From assembly GCF_004135205.1 (NCBI RefSeq), contig NZ_CP035490.1, positions 1,116,001 to 1,180,000 on the forward strand: a stretch of 64,000 bases of DNA, in the 5' to 3' direction. The notes beneath the pieces are model-generated. The model was given only the letters and a program-made list of their open reading frames with translations. It had not been told where the DNA came from and searched no databases. Below, in pieces: positions 44,603 through 53,774 of this stretch. The number at the start of each line of letters is the position of its first letter. Positions within the stretch are counted from its first letter, which is position 1. Source of the stretch: Hahella sp. KA22. Lineage in GTDB: Bacteria > Pseudomonadota > Gammaproteobacteria > Pseudomonadales > Oleiphilaceae. A program made the position numbers and the translations under genes.

Positions 44603-45454
44603 GTGAACAAGCTGATTATTACTGCTGCGGTTAACGGCGGCATCACCAGCCGTCAGAAAAATCCTGGAGTGCCTTACACTCCGGAAGAAATCGCTCAAGC
44701 GGTGTACGACTGCTGGAACGCAGGCGCTTCAATCGCACACATCCACGCGCGTAACGATGACGGCAGTCCCAGTTACAGCGCGGAGGTTTACGGAGAGATC
44801 GTGCAGCGCATCCGGGATCGCTGCGACATACTCATTAACCTGAGCACTTCAGGCTTGAACCTGCCTGCAGACTTGCCCAAGAACGAAGCCTGGAATCACC
44901 TGCGTTACAGACCGGAGATCGCTTCTTTCAATTGCGGCTCCGTCAACCACGGCGACAAACCTTTTATCAATCCCCCTGCATTGGTTCGCGAGCTGGCGCT
45001 GGACATGCGTGAGTATGACGTGAAGCCGGAGATTGAGGTGTATCACAGCGGCGTGATCAATGAATCGCTGTTGCTGCGTAATGAGGGCTTCTTATCCGGC
45101 CCATTGTATTTCACCTTCGCGCTGGGAATTCGCGGCGGCGCCGCGGCAACCTGCAAGAACCTGCTGCACTTCGCGGAGAGCATCCCGGAAGACAGTGTCT
45201 GGACCGCCTTGGGAATAGGTAAGGACCAGCTCCCTGTCAATCTGCACACGATCCTGCTGGGCGGACATGTCCGTACCGGTATGGAAGATAACGTGTACTA
45301 CAGCTACAAAGAGCTGGCCCGGGATAACGCCCAACTGGTGGAGCGCATCGCCCGCTTTTCACTGGAAACCGGCAGACAGATCGCCTCGCCGGACGAGGCG
45401 AGAATGATGCTGGGCATTAAGGTTTCGCAAAACGCAGCGGCTTCAGTCGCCTAA
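44603..45454 (+). CDS. Beta-keto acid cleavage enzyme (BKACE, DUF849)
   Basis: The 283-residue TIM-barrel enzyme begins at GTG 44603, 31 bases after the transporter. BKACE enzymes condense a beta-keto acid with acetyl-CoA to give acetoacetate and a new CoA ester, using a divalent zinc. Metal-ligand positions are visible as the HIHARNDDGSPSY motif near residue 49 and GGHVRTGMEDNVYYS near 222; EVYHSGVINE and LGIRGGAAATCKNL complete the family pattern. The CoA product depends on the active-site pocket, which cannot be read with confidence from sequence. Confidence 0.93.
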   Translation: MNKLIITAAVNGGITSRQKNPGVPYTPEEIAQAVYDCWNAGASIAHIHARNDDGSPSYSAEVYGEIVQRIRDRCDILINLSTSGLNLPADLPKNEAWNHLRYRPEIASFNCGSVNHGDKPFINPPALVRELALDMREYDVKPEIEVYHSGVINESLLLRNEGFLSGPLYFTFALGIRGGAAATCKNLLHFAESIPEDSVWTALGIGKDQLPVNLHTILLGGHVRTGMEDNVYYSYKELARDNAQLVERIARFSLETGRQIASPDEARMMLGIKVSQNAAASVA

Positions 45455-45476
45455 CGCTAGTTTAAGGGAGTAAACA

Positions 45477-46136
45477 ATGAATCCACATATGAAAACCCCA
45501 GTCACTTTCTTAGGCGATATGTCCGGTGAGGCGGAAGTCGCCGTAGTGTTGCTGCATGGGCGTCGGCAAACCGAAGAAGACACATTCCGCGTGGGCGAGC
45601 GCATCGGCTTGGATAACGTGCTGTACGCCTTGCCTTCGGCGCAGGAAAGAACCTGGTATCCCCACGGCTTTATGGCGGCGCTGGAAGACAACCAGCCATG
45701 GCTGAATTATGGCCTGGAGACCTTGGCGGCGACCGTTGCAGCCTTGGAAGAGCGAGGATTTTCCCGTCACAAGATCGTGTTTATGGGCTTCTCGCAAGGC
45801 GCCTGTCTGGCGGCGGAGTTCGTTTACCGCAATCCTGATCGTTGGGGCGGTTTGGTGGCCTTTACCGGTGGTCTGTTCGGACCTAAAGGCATGATTTGGG
45901 AAGGCGCGGGAAGCTTTGACGAGATGCCCGTATTCCTGGGAACCAGCGATGTTGACAGCTGGGTGCCGCTGGAGCGTGTGCGCGACTCCGCGGAGGTATT
46001 CATAAATATGGGAGCGAGTGTTGATATGCGCGTCTATCCAGGCATGGAGCACAAAGTCAACCGGGATGAACTGGAGGCTGCAAGGGCGATGTTGTCGAAG
46101 ATGCTCGTCCAGGAAACCGCCGTGGAGTGCGCATAA
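45477..46136 (+). CDS. Alpha/beta hydrolase, phospholipase/carboxylesterase type
   Basis: The 219-residue esterase has nucleophile GFSQGAC near residue 105 (Ser within G-x-S-x-G), an Asp in TSDVDSWVP and a C-terminal His in GMEHKVNRDE. It belongs to the dienelactone-hydrolase-like carboxylesterase (Abhydrolase_2) group. Its position between BKACE and a thiolase suggests hydrolysis of a CoA ester or of an activated precursor, inferred from context only. GGGAG lies upstream of ATG, and its stop overlaps the next start by one base. Confidence 0.9.
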   Translation: MNPHMKTPVTFLGDMSGEAEVAVVLLHGRRQTEEDTFRVGERIGLDNVLYALPSAQERTWYPHGFMAALEDNQPWLNYGLETLAATVAALEERGFSRHKIVFMGFSQGACLAAEFVYRNPDRWGGLVAFTGGLFGPKGMIWEGAGSFDEMPVFLGTSDVDSWVPLERVRDSAEVFINMGASVDMRVYPGMEHKVNRDELEAARAMLSKMLVQETAVECA

Positions 46137-47338
46137 TGAGCGAAGCTTATATCTGTGACGCCGTACGTACGCCGATTGGAAGATACGCGGGCGCTTTGGC
46201 CGGAGTCAGGGCGGATGATCTTGGCGCGATTCCTTTACGCGCCATCCTGGAAAGAAACGCAGGCCTGGATGAAGGCGTTGTCGAAGAAATTGTATTCGGC
46301 TGCGCCAATCAGGCGGGAGAAGATAACCGCAATGTCGCCAGAATGAGCGCATTGCTGGCCGGGTTCCCCGTTACGACGCCGGCTATGACGGTTAACCGTC
46401 TATGTGGTTCTGGTATGGAAGCTGTGGCCAGTGTGGCGCGGGCGATCAAATGTGGAGAGCTAGGGCTGGGGATTGCCGGCGGCGTTGAGTCCATGTCGCG
46501 GGCGCCTTTTGTTTTGCCCAAGTCTGAGCAAGGATTCAGCCGTAACATGGAGGTATACGACACCACTATCGGCTGGCGTTTTGTGAACCCGTTGATGAAA
46601 GCGCAGTACGGCGTCGACTCTATGCCTGAGACCGCGGAAAACGTGGCGGTGCAGTATGGCGTTGGCAGGGAAGACCAGGACGCGTTTGCGTTGCGTAGTC
46701 AGGAACGTTATGCCGACGCTAGGGCGCGAGGTGCTTTTGATCGTGAAATTGTTCCTGTCATGGTTGAGCGTCGTAAGCAGCCTGCTTTAATCGTGGACAG
46801 CGACGAACATCCGCGAGCGACAACTCTTGAAAAACTGGCGCAATTGAGACCGTTGTTTGGCGAGGGCGGCACTGTCACCGCTGGCAATGCGTCCGGCGTT
46901 AACGATGGCGCGGCGGCTATTTTGCTTGCTTCAGGAGCGATGGTGGACCGCCAGCACTTGCGGCCGTTGGCCAGAATCGTGGCGTTCGCCAGCGCTGGCG
47001 TCGAGCCCAGGGTAATGGGGATCGGCCCGGTTCCGGCGGTGAACAAAGCATTGGCGCTGGCTGGGCTAAGCATCGAAGACATGGATTTGATCGAGCTGAA
47101 TGAAGCGTTTGCTTCCCAGGGCATCGCGGTGTTGAGGGAGTTGGGCGTGAAGGACGACGCCGAGCATGTGAACCCGAATGGCGGCGCTATCGCCCTTGGA
47201 CATCCTCTGGGCATGAGCGGCGCGCGCATCGTGGGAACCGCCGCCCACTATTTGCAAGCGCATAATTTGCGCTATGCATTGTGCACTATGTGTGTTGGTG
47301 TAGGGCAAGGCGTTGCAATGGTGCTGGAGCGGGTTTAA
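46136..47338 (+). CDS. Thiolase (acetyl-CoA C-acetyltransferase family)
   Basis: The 400-residue protein has the catalytic residues of the thiolase family: nucleophilic Cys90 in NRLCGSGMEAV, His356 in GGAIALGHPLG and Cys386 in CTMCVGVGQG. Similarity to PcaF/AtoB-like degradative thiolases (LCGSGMEAVASVARAI, GNASGVNDGAAAILL) suggests cleavage of a 3-ketoacyl-CoA. ATG 46136 overlaps the hydrolase stop by one base. With BKACE and the hydrolase it would process acetoacetyl- or other keto-acyl-CoA; the exact pathway is unknown. Confidence 0.93.
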   Translation: MSEAYICDAVRTPIGRYAGALAGVRADDLGAIPLRAILERNAGLDEGVVEEIVFGCANQAGEDNRNVARMSALLAGFPVTTPAMTVNRLCGSGMEAVASVARAIKCGELGLGIAGGVESMSRAPFVLPKSEQGFSRNMEVYDTTIGWRFVNPLMKAQYGVDSMPETAENVAVQYGVGREDQDAFALRSQERYADARARGAFDREIVPVMVERRKQPALIVDSDEHPRATTLEKLAQLRPLFGEGGTVTAGNASGVNDGAAAILLASGAMVDRQHLRPLARIVAFASAGVEPRVMGIGPVPAVNKALALAGLSIEDMDLIELNEAFASQGIAVLRELGVKDDAEHVNPNGGAIALGHPLGMSGARIVGTAAHYLQAHNLRYALCTMCVGVGQGVAMVLERV

Positions 47339-47379
47339 CCCGCTCTGAAATTAAATAATCGAAGAGAGGAAAACGGATC

Positions 47380-48363
47380 ATGGCGCAGGCTTCTTTTCCA
47401 GTGGCTCGCCCCCGGCGTCTACGTCGCAATAACTCAATACGCGATCTGGTGCGGGAGACGGCGTTGCAGGTGGAGGATTTGGTGTACCCCCTGTTTGTCA
47501 TCCCCGGCGTTCAGCAGCGTGAGACGGTCGCTTCTATGCCCGGAGTTGAGCGGCTGTCGCCGGACTTGGCGGTGGAGCTATGCGTTGGCGCCTGGGGTAA
47601 TGGCGTGAAGGCGGTGCTGTTGTTTGGTCTGCCTGGGCATAAAGACCCGCAGGGCCGTAGCGCCTGGGAAGACGGGCCGGTGCAGCAGGCGTTGCGGCTG
47701 ATCCGGCAGGCGGCGCCAGGACTGACGCTGATCACGGATGTCTGTCTATGCCAGTATGCGGCGCACGGTCATTGCGGCGTGCTTTGCGGCGATGGCGTAG
47801 ATAACGATCGCACTCTGGATCTGTTGGCCAAGGTGGCCTTGAGCCACGCGCGAGCAGGCGCTGACGTGGTTGCTCCCGCCGCCATGATGGACGGTCAGGT
47901 GGCGGCGATTCGGCGTGCGCTGGACGCAGACGGATTCCAAGACGTATCCGTCATGTCCTACGCAGTGAAGTACGCATCCGCTTTTTATGGGCCCTTTCGG
48001 GATGCGGCGGATTCCGCACCCGCCGGCGGCGATCGCAAGCACTATCAGATGGACCCGGCCAACGTGCGTGAAGCAATGCGGGAGGCGGAGCTGGACGCAG
48101 CGGAAGGCGCCGATTTCCTGATGGTGAAGCCGGCGTTGGCGTACCTGGATGTGCTGCGTAAACTTCGCGACCGGTTCGACCTGCCCATGGCGGCTTATAA
48201 CGTCAGCGGCGAGTACGCCATGGTGAAAGCTGCGGCGGCCAACGGTTGGATTGATGAACGCAGCGTGGTGTTGGAAACCTTGCTGAGTATGAAACGGGCG
48301 GGCGCGGACATGATTATCAGCTATCACGCCCTGGATGCGGCGCGTTGGCTGCAGGAAACCTGA
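47380..48363 (+). CDS. hemB: Delta-aminolevulinic acid dehydratase
   Basis: Condenses two 5-aminolevulinate molecules to porphobilinogen in haem synthesis. The 327-residue protein has the zinc-binding Cys cluster DVCLCQYAAHGHCG near residue 125, the first active-site Lys in SYAVKYASAFYGPF near 196 and the Schiff-base Lys in FLMVKPALAYLD near 250. The Cys-rich loop makes it the zinc-dependent type. It follows the thiolase gene by 41 bases, which may be chance rather than a shared function. Confidence 0.97.
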   Translation: MAQASFPVARPRRLRRNNSIRDLVRETALQVEDLVYPLFVIPGVQQRETVASMPGVERLSPDLAVELCVGAWGNGVKAVLLFGLPGHKDPQGRSAWEDGPVQQALRLIRQAAPGLTLITDVCLCQYAAHGHCGVLCGDGVDNDRTLDLLAKVALSHARAGADVVAPAAMMDGQVAAIRRALDADGFQDVSVMSYAVKYASAFYGPFRDAADSAPAGGDRKHYQMDPANVREAMREAELDAAEGADFLMVKPALAYLDVLRKLRDRFDLPMAAYNVSGEYAMVKAAAANGWIDERSVVLETLLSMKRAGADMIISYHALDAARWLQET

Positions 48364-48385
48364 TCTCTGACTTCTGAACCTCTGG

Positions 48386-48566
48386 GCGCTGGCGGCTCGC
48401 CGCCAGCGCTTCTCCTTGCTATTAATCAGGCAGACAAATAGCTTCCTTCTATTTGTCTGCAACGACAGGGCCTGCACATGTCAGGCCCTGTCTCCCGCGG
48501 CTTAACGCCGCGCAGGCGCGTCCATGCGCCTGATGATTAACATGCCAATATCATTGCCATGTTAAT
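48386..48566. repeat. Six consecutive inverted repeats between hemB and ppnN
   Basis: Back-to-back perfect or near-perfect stems fill the convergent gap: 48386-48409 (10 bp, loop CTCG), 48430-48460 (12 bp, loop 7), 48464-48492 (11 bp, loop 7), 48496-48512 (6 bp, loop TTAAC), 48513-48532 (7 bp, loop 6) and 48536-48566 (9 bp outer stem plus 3 bp inner). From the second to the sixth the spacers are only 0-3 bases. There is no T-run, so they are not simple intrinsic terminators. One transcript could fold into a chain of hairpins. Confidence 0.85.
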
Positions 48567-48581
48567 AGCAAGGACGCATTC

Positions 48582-49949
48582 TTAATCCACAATGCGATAG
48601 CTGGGTACGTATTTGCTGCCCGGCAATTTCATCCGCTGTTGTTTCACGAAAGACTCCAGCAATGATCCGAAAGAGCCGACGATGGTTTTGTCGCCGCTGA
48701 TTTCGAATGGTCCCAGACGCTCCACCAGCTGCACGCCTTCTTCCTTGACGTTGCCGGATACGATGCCGGAAAACGCCCGTCGCAGATTCGCCGCCAGATC
48801 ATGAATCGGCTGTTCGCGATGTAACGCCAGCGCACGCATGCTCTCGTGGGTCGGCTGGAAGGGATGCTGGAATTCGGGCTGAACCTTCAGCAACCAGTTG
48901 TAGTAGTAGGCATCGCTGGAGCCCTTGCGGTGGTAAGTCACGTCCTGAATGCCTTTCTTCATTTCCAGGGCGACCAGTTCGGGGTCGTCGATGATGATGC
49001 GGTAACGACGTTGAGCGGCTTTCCCCAGGGTCAGGCCGATAAATTCGTTGATCTGGCCGAAATACTCTTCGTTTTTCTTGGCTCCGGCGAAAATCACCGG
49101 GAAGGGCAGTGAATCGTTCTCGGGATTGAGCAGAATGCCTAAGAGGTACAGGATTTCCTCCGCCGTACCCGCGCCGCCAGGGAAAACTACGATACCGTGA
49201 CCCAGACGCACGAAGGCTTCCAGGCGCTTTTCGATATCCGGCAGAATCACCAGCTCGTTGACGATGGGGTTCGGCGATTCGGCGGCGATGATGCCCGGCT
49301 CGGTCAAACCAATATAGCGTCCGGTCTGAATGCGCTGTTTGGCGTGGGCGATTGTGGCGCCTTTCATCGGCCCCTTCATGGCGCCGGGGCCGCAGCCGGT
49401 GCAGATATCCAGTCCACGCAGCCCCAGGGAGTGTCCGACTTCTTTGGTGAAGTCGTACTCGTCCCGGCTGATGGAATGGCCTCCCCAGCACACGACGATG
49501 TTGGGGTAACGACGTGGAATCAATACGCCGGCGTTCCGCAGCATATGGAAAATAAAGTTGGTGATGTCCTCGCCGTTGTTCAGATTCAGCTGCGTGTTGT
49601 GAGACAGCACGTTGTTGGCGTAAATGATGTCGCGCAGCACGGCGTAGAGGTGCTCTTGTATCCCCTTGATCATCTTGCCGTCGACAAACGCATTGTGAGG
49701 CGCGTTGATGACCTCCAGCTTGATGCCGCGGGCCTGTTGAATAAGCTGGATATCGAAATCGGCGAACTCAGCCAGAATGGTGTTGGGGTCGTCGGACTCG
49801 TTGCCGCAGTTTAATACGGCCAGAGCGCATTGCCGGAACAGGCGATACACGCCGCGATTGCTGCGGTCCTTCAACAGGTTGACTTCGTGTTGTGAGACCA
49901 GATCGAGGCTGCCTTCCGGGGCGATGCGTGCGGTTATTTTGTTACTCAT
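48582..49949 (-). CDS. ppnN: Nucleotide 5'-monophosphate nucleosidase PpnN
   Basis: Cleaves purine and pyrimidine nucleoside monophosphates to base and ribose 5-phosphate and is controlled by (p)ppGpp in E. coli. The 455-residue protein has the central LOG-like Rossmann domain with CWGGHSISRDEYDF, GLRGLDICTGCGPGAMKGPMKGA near residue 175 and VVFPGGAGTAEEI near 262 (the PGGxGTxxE signature), flanked by N- and C-terminal PpnN-specific domains that distinguish it from short LOG proteins. It is divergent from thiI. Confidence 0.93.
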   Translation of the reverse strand: MSNKITARIAPEGSLDLVSQHEVNLLKDRSNRGVYRLFRQCALAVLNCGNESDDPNTILAEFADFDIQLIQQARGIKLEVINAPHNAFVDGKMIKGIQEHLYAVLRDIIYANNVLSHNTQLNLNNGEDITNFIFHMLRNAGVLIPRRYPNIVVCWGGHSISRDEYDFTKEVGHSLGLRGLDICTGCGPGAMKGPMKGATIAHAKQRIQTGRYIGLTEPGIIAAESPNPIVNELVILPDIEKRLEAFVRLGHGIVVFPGGAGTAEEILYLLGILLNPENDSLPFPVIFAGAKKNEEYFGQINEFIGLTLGKAAQRRYRIIIDDPELVALEMKKGIQDVTYHRKGSSDAYYYNWLLKVQPEFQHPFQPTHESMRALALHREQPIHDLAANLRRAFSGIVSGNVKEEGVQLVERLGPFEISGDKTIVGSFGSLLESFVKQQRMKLPGSKYVPSYRIVD

Positions 49950-50331
49950 ATCTATATCTTTCCTTTTCTAATACTTCTACTTGCCGGCGTTGCCGGCGGT
50001 TCCGATTCCGGCGGACGGCTGTGGGAGCAAGCCAGAGCCTGACGGCGTGAGCAGGCGTGACTGTGGCGACGCTGCAATGCCAATAGAGCCTAATCTGCTA
50101 TTGTTATCATTTATAAGGACCCATCCGGGAGCAGGGTTATGTAAGGATGACCAGCGCGGCGCAGGTAAGCGGGTTTTCCGGATGGAGTCTAAATAGTAAG
50201 TCGTCCGGGCGAAGTTGGCTATCACTCCCTGGCGTTGTCCGCGCAGGGGGATTTTTGGCGATCGGCCCATGCATGACAGGGGGAATGATAGTAGAATAGC
50301 GCCCCCGCTGAGATTTGGATCAGGCCAGATT
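49950..50331. other. Divergent region between ppnN and thiI
   Basis: The 382-base spacer carries both promoters. TAGAAT near 50291 is a plausible -10 for thiI. The thiI frame stays open back to 50215 but there is no ribosome site there. No small gene is seen. Confidence 0.45.
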
Positions 50332-51783
50332 ATGAAGTTTCTCGTCAAATTATTTCCCGAAATCACAATTAAAAGTAAACCGGTGCGTAAGGATCTGGTC
50401 AAGCAGTTACGCATAAATATTCGTCGCGTATTGCGTCAAATTGACGAAAACGTGGTGGTTGAAGGATCTTGGGACAAAATTGAAGTCTTGTTGCCGGACG
50501 CGGACGAGCGCACCAGTAAACGGGCGATTGAAGCCCTGCAAAGGGTGTCTGGAATCACTAACTTCCTGGTGGTGCATGAATATCCCCTGGCGGATTTCCA
50601 TACCATCTACCTGAATGCGAAAGCCCTTTACGAAGAGCAACTGGAAGGCAAACGCTTCCAGGTGCGGGTCAAGCGCGCCGGCAAGCATGATTTCACCTCC
50701 ATGGATCTGGAGCGCTACGTCGGCGGCGGACTGCGTCAGCACACCAAGGCGGCGGGCGTGGACCTGTCGAACCCGGAAGTCATCATTTCCATCGAAGTGC
50801 GCGATGATAAATATTATCTGGTGGAGAAACGCTACGAAGGGCTGGGCGGGTATCCCGTCGGCGGCCTGGAGCCAGTGGTGTCCCTGATGTCCGGTGGCTA
50901 CGATTCCGGCGTGGCGAGCTACCTGACCATGAAACGAGGCATGCGCACTCACTTTTGCTTCTTCAACCTGGGTGGAACCGCTCACGAAGTGGGTGTGAAG
51001 CAGGCGGCGCTGTATTTGTGGGAGAAGTACGGCGGCGGCCAGCGAGTTAAATTCATCACGGTGCCTTTTGAAGGCGTAGTGGCGGAAATTCTGGACAAGA
51101 TCTATCACTCCAACATGGGCGTAGTACTGAAGCGCATGATGCTGCGGGCGGCGACCCAGGTCGCGCGTGATCTGTCCGCCACGGCGCTGGTTACCGGCGA
51201 GTGTGTGGCGCAGGTGTCCAGTCAGACCCTGACCAACCTGAACGTTATTGACTCCGCTACCGATATGCTGGTGCTGCGTCCGCTGATCGTCACTGACAAG
51301 CAGGATATTATCCGCATGGCCGGCCAGATTGGCGTGGAAGAGTTCGCCCGCAACATGCCGGAATACTGTGGCGTCATTTCTGATCGCCCCACCACCAAAG
51401 CGCGGGATTATCGCATTGAGAACGATGAGAAGCGGTTCGATATGCAAGTGCTGGAGCAGGCGCTGGCTAACCGCCGGGCGATTAACATCGACGAGATCAT
51501 GCAGTCGGAACTGACGGTGGATGAAGTGGAAGTGGTGTCGACGCCTTCGCTGGACGATGTGATTATCGACATCCGTCACCCCAACGAGCAGGAGAAGGCG
51601 CCGCTGATGCTGACCAACAACAAAATCCTGCAGGTGCCTTTCTACGAGTTGGAGAGCCGCATGCAGGAGCTGGACGAAGAAACCCGCTACCTGCTGTTCT
51701 GCGACAAAGGCGTTATGAGTCAGTTGCACGCAAGCCATCTCAATGGAAACGGGCGTAAAGTGCTGGTATATCGGCCGCTTTAA
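50332..51783 (+). CDS. thiI: tRNA sulfurtransferase ThiI with rhodanese domain
   Basis: Makes 4-thiouridine at position 8 of tRNA and supplies sulfur for thiamine thiazole. From ATG 50332 the protein has 483 residues: a ferredoxin-like and THUMP domain (about 1-165), an adenylating PP-loop domain with LMSGGYDSGVAS near residue 184, and a C-terminal rhodanese domain with the persulfide-forming Cys457 in LLFCDKGVMSQ. This is the enterobacterial full-length type that performs both functions. An upstream in-frame ATG at 50215 would add an improbable basic N-terminus. Confidence 0.95.
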   Translation: MKFLVKLFPEITIKSKPVRKDLVKQLRINIRRVLRQIDENVVVEGSWDKIEVLLPDADERTSKRAIEALQRVSGITNFLVVHEYPLADFHTIYLNAKALYEEQLEGKRFQVRVKRAGKHDFTSMDLERYVGGGLRQHTKAAGVDLSNPEVIISIEVRDDKYYLVEKRYEGLGGYPVGGLEPVVSLMSGGYDSGVASYLTMKRGMRTHFCFFNLGGTAHEVGVKQAALYLWEKYGGGQRVKFITVPFEGVVAEILDKIYHSNMGVVLKRMMLRAATQVARDLSATALVTGECVAQVSSQTLTNLNVIDSATDMLVLRPLIVTDKQDIIRMAGQIGVEEFARNMPEYCGVISDRPTTKARDYRIENDEKRFDMQVLEQALANRRAINIDEIMQSELTVDEVEVVSTPSLDDVIIDIRHPNEQEKAPLMLTNNKILQVPFYELESRMQELDEETRYLLFCDKGVMSQLHASHLNGNGRKVLVYRPL

Positions 51784-52955
51784 CCGTATTCGTTCTCACG
51801 GAAGCGCTGCTGGATTTCTTCAATTTGAGTGCGGCAGTCCATCAGCGCCAACACACATCCCTTATCTAGTTTGGCGCCCGCCAGCCGCTTGAGTTCAGCG
51901 AAGGCTTTATCATTACTCCAGGCGGGCTTGTAGGGGCGGGCGCTGGTAAGCGCGTCGAAGACGTCGGCGACGCTGACGATGCGGGACTCAATGGGAATGT
52001 CCTCGCCGCGCAGATGCTCGGGATAGCCCCCTCCATCCAGCGTTTCATGGTGATACAGCACGATATTGCGCAGCATGTTCACATGACTGACGCCATTGAG
52101 GCCGTAGTTATCAATTAAGGCGTCCACCAGCTCGTGCCCGTACATCGGGTGGCGACGCATTTCATCCAGTTCTTCTTCCTCCAGCCGACCTGGTTTTAGC
52201 AATATGCTGTCGGGCACTTTTATTTTGCCGAGATCATGCAAGGGCGCGAACAGGCAAATGTGCTCCACATACTCGTCGGAGAAGCCATGTTTCGGCGCAA
52301 GTCGCGCGGCGATCAGCCTGGAATAGCGCGCCATGCGTTCAAGATGGCCGCCTGTTTCGGGGTCGCGGGAGTGGGTCAGCAGCATGGCTGATTTGACGGT
52401 GGCGATCAGCGTGCGGATGTTGCTGCGCTCGTTGTACACGATCAGAGTGATCATGTGTCCGATCATATCCATATCCACCAGCGCCCGGCCCTGAAAGCAG
52501 TCTTTTTCCGCACCGTTGAAAAACACGAAGCCGAGAAAGCGCTCGTTGTAGCGCATAGGAAAGGTGTAAGAGGCGTGAAAACCCGCTTTCAGCAGGGCTT
52601 CCGTGTGCTGGGTTGGATTCTCTCCTCCACCCAGTTCATCGCCGATATCATTGATGACGCGGATGAACCTGTTGTCTTTCATATGTTGCAGGGAGGTCAC
52701 TTCGTGCAGCGCCGTCTGATAGTGCTCCAGCAGTGGATGACTGGAACCGGCGGAGGCGAAGGTTTTGAGCTGATCCTGCAAGGCGTCGTAAATGGCGATG
52801 GCGATGCGGCAGATGTAAGGATAGGTCTGCTGGAGGTTTTCCAGCAGATAGTCCAGTTTTTGCTGTACGCTGCCCTGATGGTTGAGGATATCCAGAGAAT
52901 CCGGCTGATACTCGCTGGCCACAAACATTCTCCCGGTTTGTCGATGTAACTCCAT
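51780..52955 (-). CDS. HD-GYP domain protein, probable c-di-GMP phosphodiesterase
   Basis: The 391-residue protein has an N-terminal GAF-like sensor (about 20-185) and an HD-GYP domain with HDLGKIKVPD near residue 240, HPMYGHELV and HHETLDGGGYPEHLRGEDIP near 298, so all metal ligands and the GYP motif are present; hydrolysis of c-di-GMP is expected. No transmembrane segment is visible. It is convergent with thiI, with overlapping stops (TTAA). Confidence 0.92.
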   Translation of the reverse strand: MELHRQTGRMFVASEYQPDSLDILNHQGSVQQKLDYLLENLQQTYPYICRIAIAIYDALQDQLKTFASAGSSHPLLEHYQTALHEVTSLQHMKDNRFIRVINDIGDELGGGENPTQHTEALLKAGFHASYTFPMRYNERFLGFVFFNGAEKDCFQGRALVDMDMIGHMITLIVYNERSNIRTLIATVKSAMLLTHSRDPETGGHLERMARYSRLIAARLAPKHGFSDEYVEHICLFAPLHDLGKIKVPDSILLKPGRLEEEELDEMRRHPMYGHELVDALIDNYGLNGVSHVNMLRNIVLYHHETLDGGGYPEHLRGEDIPIESRIVSVADVFDALTSARPYKPAWSNDKAFAELKRLAGAKLDKGCVLALMDCRTQIEEIQQRFRENEYG

Positions 52956-53031
52956 TAAAGCTCCGCAGGAGCGCGGATACTTAAAGTGTAGTCGAGATCA
53001 GGAGCCTGGCTCTGGAATTGTATCTGGCCGC

Positions 53032-53529
53032 TTAGTTGTACTGATAAGGCTCGAAGGCGTCCGCCTGCATGCTGTAGCCACTCTCCGCCAGCTCACTGCT
53101 GACCGTCTCCACGCTAATCGCCCCGGATACCCAGAACGCATCGTAGAGGTAGTCCAGCGGTAACGGTTTCTTTTTGGCTTTGACGTAAACGATCTGGTTA
53201 GAGGGCGGCGGCGGTACGTGGATGCATGCGCCCATGTACGGCACCAGCAGGAACTCAGTCACCCCGCTTTCGTCGCCTTCCAAAGGCACTGCAAAGCCCG
53301 CAATGCGAACTTTCTGCTTGTTCAGCTCCGGCACGATTGGCGCGTTGGCCTGGGGCGGCGGCTCCATGGCGATCTGGCCATGCTCCACGGTTCCGCTAAC
53401 GGTTTTTTGCTGCGCGGACTTGGGGATTAGGTCCTGCCATTGAACGGTCTTGAAATCCTCCGCGAGTACGCCGCCGGAAAACAGGGAGGAGAATGCGAGC
53501 GCGAGCAGCGTCGAGAGCAATCTGTTCAT
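53032..53529 (-). CDS. DUF3299 exported lipoprotein-like protein, zinc locus
   Basis: The 165-residue protein has a signal peptide (MNRLLSTLLALAFSSLFSGG, cleavage after VLA) and the DUF3299 domain with RIAGFAVPLEGDESGVTEFLLVPYMGACIHVPPPPSNQIV near residues 75-113. Homologues commonly lie beside a Zur-controlled DUF2796-ABC operon, as in Pseudomonas aeruginosa PA4063-PA4066, which this locus resembles by recall. It is divergent from that operon and the Zur-like palindrome lies between. Biochemical function is not established. Confidence 0.88.
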   Translation of the reverse strand: MNRLLSTLLALAFSSLFSGGVLAEDFKTVQWQDLIPKSAQQKTVSGTVEHGQIAMEPPPQANAPIVPELNKQKVRIAGFAVPLEGDESGVTEFLLVPYMGACIHVPPPPSNQIVYVKAKKKPLPLDYLYDAFWVSGAISVETVSSELAESGYSMQADAFEPYQYN

Positions 53530-53711
53530 AAATATCCTATGGAATCAGTAGTTTCGTCAAAACGTGGAAAGGCGATCCAGACCGCCGACAGCCGTTCCCA
53601 ACCCTGGCCAGGCGCAACACCATGCAACAGCAAGTGCAACACATTGTATGGCTGCGCGAATCCAAGATTAACTTTTTTGAATTAAATTCGCCCTATAACA
53701 ATTTCGTTTCG

Positions 53712-53727
53712 TTATGTTATAACATAA
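53712..53727. promoter_or_regulatory. Zur-like palindromic operator
   Basis: TTATGTTATAACATAA is a perfect 16-bp palindrome, matching the central TGTTATANNATAACA-type core of zinc-uptake regulator sites. It lies 48 bases upstream of the DUF2796 gene and 183 bases upstream of the divergent DUF3299 gene. It strongly suggests repression under zinc sufficiency. Confidence 0.75.
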
Positions 53728-53774
53728 AAAATCAAGCGGAAGAATCACTCTCTAAGTTCAGGAGCATTAAATTT

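Noticed and set aside
50407-51738. 443-codon frame opposite thiI
   Set aside because: Antisense shadow; rich in His, Gln and Val as expected from the complement of thiI codons, and has no ribosome site or family match.
53622-53774. N-terminal extension of the DUF2796 gene
   Set aside because: It would place the Zur-like operator inside the coding region and precede the signal peptide; ATG 53775 has a ribosome site.
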